This document shows, one piece after another, positions 7,043 through 7,959 of a stretch of 7,959 nucleotides of DNA. A model generated the notes under the pieces. The model was not told the origin of the DNA, did not search any database, and saw nothing but the letters and a program-made list of their open reading frames with translations. Position numbers and translations under genes: made by a program. Source of the DNA: Candidatus Atribacteria bacterium. Lineage in GTDB: Bacteria > Atribacterota > Atribacteria > Atribacterales > Atribacteraceae. The DNA is taken from NCBI GenBank assembly GCA_003561145.1, contig PWXL01000034.1:1-7959 (forward strand), written 5' to 3'. Numbering within the stretch: the first letter of the stretch is position 1; every line of letters starts with the position of its first letter.

Positions 7043-7101
7043 CGTCTTACGTCTTACTTCTCCCGTCTCACAATTCCACCCGTCTTACGTCTCCCGACTC
7101 A
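7043..7101. repeat. degenerate heptanucleotide tandem repeat
   Basis: Seven units of consensus CGTCTYA: four in a row (cgtctta, cgtctta, cttctcc, cgtctca; 7043-7070), a 10-base interruption, then three more (cgtctta, cgtctcc, cgactca; 7081-7101). It lies between the MNT fragment and the truncated start of the Asn-synthase-like gene, and its edge supplies the GGAGG-like sequence before ATG 7033/7026. It may mark the joint between two formerly separate loci. The spacer 7102-7144 between it and the MNT fragment shows nothing else. Confidence 0.75.
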
Positions 7102-7144
7102 CGGCCCTTATCCAAATCACGGCCTTCCCCCATTCCCCATCTTT

Positions 7145-7267
7145 TCAAAAAAGTGGCTTTTCAAGACCCTCCAACCCTCTTAGATCTATATCTCTGTAAG
7201 GCCCTGCAGTGCCTCTTGCATGAGAGCCGAACAAAAAGACCTTCTCAACCGGCACTTTTTTCTTCAT
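7145..7267 (-). pseudogene. MNT-type nucleotidyltransferase fragment
   Basis: A 40-codon frame from ATG 7267 to TGA 7145. It reads VEKVFLFGSHARGTAGPYRDIDL (written here only as motif: GS at 14-15, ARG at 17-19, D-I-D at 26-28), the nucleotide-binding and metal-binding core of minimal nucleotidyltransferases, as in MntA-type antitoxins of HEPN/MNT pairs. Family members are about 100 residues or more, so the C-terminal half is lost and what follows DIDL (RGLEGLEKPLF) looks non-native. The frame is open backwards to the stop codon of hicA, 33 bases upstream, and is in the same frame as hicA (AKSPHWFFLEE precedes the ATG). GAGG lies only two bases from the ATG. It is most likely a remnant left beside hicBA; no HEPN partner is visible. 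Confidence 0.7.
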
Positions 7268-7300
7268 TTCCTCAAGGAAAAACCAATGAGGGCTTTTAGC

Positions 7301-7522
7301 TTATCTGCTGTTTGAGCTTCTGTCCCATTCATTTTCCGAAATCCCTGTCTGTCTTAAAATTTCCTTAAGCAGTGAAATACTTATATCTCCTTTGTGGGGA
7401 TTTGGTATTCGCAATTTCAATTGACCACGGTACATGAAAGAGTGGCGACCACCTGCAAAGGGACCTGTAAAACCTAATGTTTTGAAACGACGAATCAATT
7501 CCCGTCTGCTTATGGACTTCAT
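7301..7522 (-). CDS. hicA: HicA-type mRNA interferase toxin
   Basis: A 73-residue protein with the HicA fold signature: N-terminal SRRELIRRFKTLGF, then GGRHSFMYRG with the likely catalytic His27 in the G-G-x-H turn, then LKLRIPNPHKGDISISLLKEILRQTGIS, the strand-helix ending of the double-stranded-RNA-binding-like fold. HicA toxins cleave mRNA, often in a translation-dependent way, and are held inactive by HicB. Length is normal and all expected parts are present, so it is probably functional. Its ATG overlaps the hicB stop codon by 4 nt (ATGA), indicating translational coupling. The toxin follows the antitoxin here, the reverse of the classical hicA-hicB order, an arrangement also known in this family. 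Confidence 0.9.
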   Translation of the reverse strand: MKSISRRELIRRFKTLGFTGPFAGGRHSFMYRGQLKLRIPNPHKGDISISLLKEILRQTGISENEWDRSSNSR

Positions 7523-7767
7523 GCTTCGGCTGTCACTATATTAAGATCAATTCCCCCAATTGAAGGAAGTTGGTCTCCCTCGCGAAGTTTCAAGACTATC
7601 CACTCTTCAAGAACTTCCCTCAATACATCGCGACACTTTTCTAAGGTTTTTTCGTTTGCCCATACACCGGGGCAGGAAGGTATCTCTCCAAAAAATGTAC
7701 CATCTTCAAGTATTTTATATTTTGCCTCGTGCATAGCTACTGCTGTAAAGGCTGTTAAAATAGGCAT
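7519..7767 (-). CDS. hicB: HicB-type antitoxin
   Basis: An 82-residue protein with the partial RNase H-like HicB fold: EAKYKILEDGTFFGEIPSCPGVWANEKTLEKC followed by a helix RDVLREVLEEWIVLKLREGDQLP, the pattern of short HicB antitoxins that neutralise HicA by covering its active site. ATG 7767 is preceded by GGTGAG five bases away, and the next in-frame ATG (residue 12) has no such site. I see no C-terminal HTH or ribbon-helix-helix domain; the protein ends with GGIDLNIVTAEA, so autoregulation through this protein is uncertain. Coupled by a 4-nt overlap to hicA. Confidence 0.88.
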   Translation of the reverse strand: MPILTAFTAVAMHEAKYKILEDGTFFGEIPSCPGVWANEKTLEKCRDVLREVLEEWIVLKLREGDQLPSIGGIDLNIVTAEA

Positions 7768-7803
7768 AAATACTCACCCTTTTCCAAGGTATTTGCCGAA
7801 ATA

Positions 7804-7812
7804 ATTATAACA
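7804..7812 (-). promoter_or_regulatory. extended -10 promoter of hicBA
   Basis: Minus strand reads TGT TATAAT, a perfect -10 hexamer with the TGn extension, about 37 bases before the hicB start. No convincing -35 box at 16-18 bases (the best is TGGCTC), which extended -10 promoters tolerate. Position and direction fit hicBA. Confidence 0.6.
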
Positions 7813-7888
7813 TGGAAATATAAAAGAGCCACTCCTGTTTCTTACCTCTCACCGCATGAAGATCCCTCACTTTACTCCACCTCAAACA

Positions 7889-7941
7889 TGCTGTGGATAT
7901 ATGGACAACAACACTGCCTGTTAACACACATACCCACAGCA
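7889..7941. repeat. inverted repeat upstream of hicBA
   Basis: TGCTGTGG (7889-7896) pairs with CCACAGCA (7934-7941) across 37 bases. Including flanks, 11 of 13 bases pair. It lies 75-140 bases upstream of the hicBA -10 box. It could be an operator, a transposon end or chance; the rest of 7813-7959 shows no gene I can support. Confidence 0.4.
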
Positions 7942-7959
7942 CGACTGCGACGACTGAAA

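Noticed and set aside
7805..7959. Minus-strand open frame entering from the right edge, hydrophobic then basic (VVAVVLWVCVLTG ... KKQEWLFYISML), stop at 7805
   Set aside because: Only about 50 codons are visible, no family is recognisable, and it overlaps the hicBA -10 box. It could be the end of an upstream gene but cannot be judged from this window.
1..7959. CRISPR array, tRNA or rRNA genes
   Set aside because: No regularly spaced repeats with unique spacers and no tRNA- or rRNA-like stretches were seen in reading both strands.

Overview
The window is a bacterial polysaccharide (capsule/EPS/O-antigen type) locus. Every gene I can support is read on the minus strand, so transcription runs from right to left. 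The genes alone do not fix the taxon. Mixed base composition, a GumC/Wzz-type chain-length protein, a HicBA module, a RAYT transposase relic and a REP-like hairpin would fit an environmental anaerobe (deltaproteobacterial or Firmicutes-like), but that is inference.

Layout in the direction of transcription. 7959-7768: short leader with an extended -10 promoter. 7767-7301: intact hicB-hicA toxin-antitoxin pair, overlapping by 4 nt. 7267-7145: a 40-codon nucleotidyltransferase (MNT) remnant. 7101-7043: a degenerate heptanucleotide repeat. 7026-5673: an asparagine-synthase-like gene without its N-terminal glutaminase part, with two apparent single-base frame breaks. 5619-4765: an intact protein with a ParB/sulfiredoxin-like GGQHR motif. 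4764-4577: a spacer in which the next reading frame continues without a start codon. 4576-2591: a large unrecognised 661-residue protein. 2547-1586: a UDP-glucuronate-4-epimerase-like sugar-nucleotide epimerase split by a -1 frameshift. 1585-1271: a spacer holding a decayed RAYT transposase fragment. 1270 to the left edge: a Wzz/GumC-like chain-length determinant with an internal, almost identical repeat, and a REP-like palindrome near the edge.

Working together, the epimerase would supply a uronic-acid sugar nucleotide (UDP-galacturonate), the Asn-synthase-like protein could amidate such an acid or another carboxylate, and the Wzz-like protein would set polymer length or help export. The ParB-like protein has no assigned job; proteins like it recur, as I remember, in polysaccharide clusters. 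Three apparent one-base losses, a 5'-truncated gene and two gene fragments suggest either an eroding, rearranged locus or a sequence with indel errors. HicBA, the ParB-like gene, the body of the 661-residue gene and the visible part of the Wzz-like gene have uninterrupted frames.
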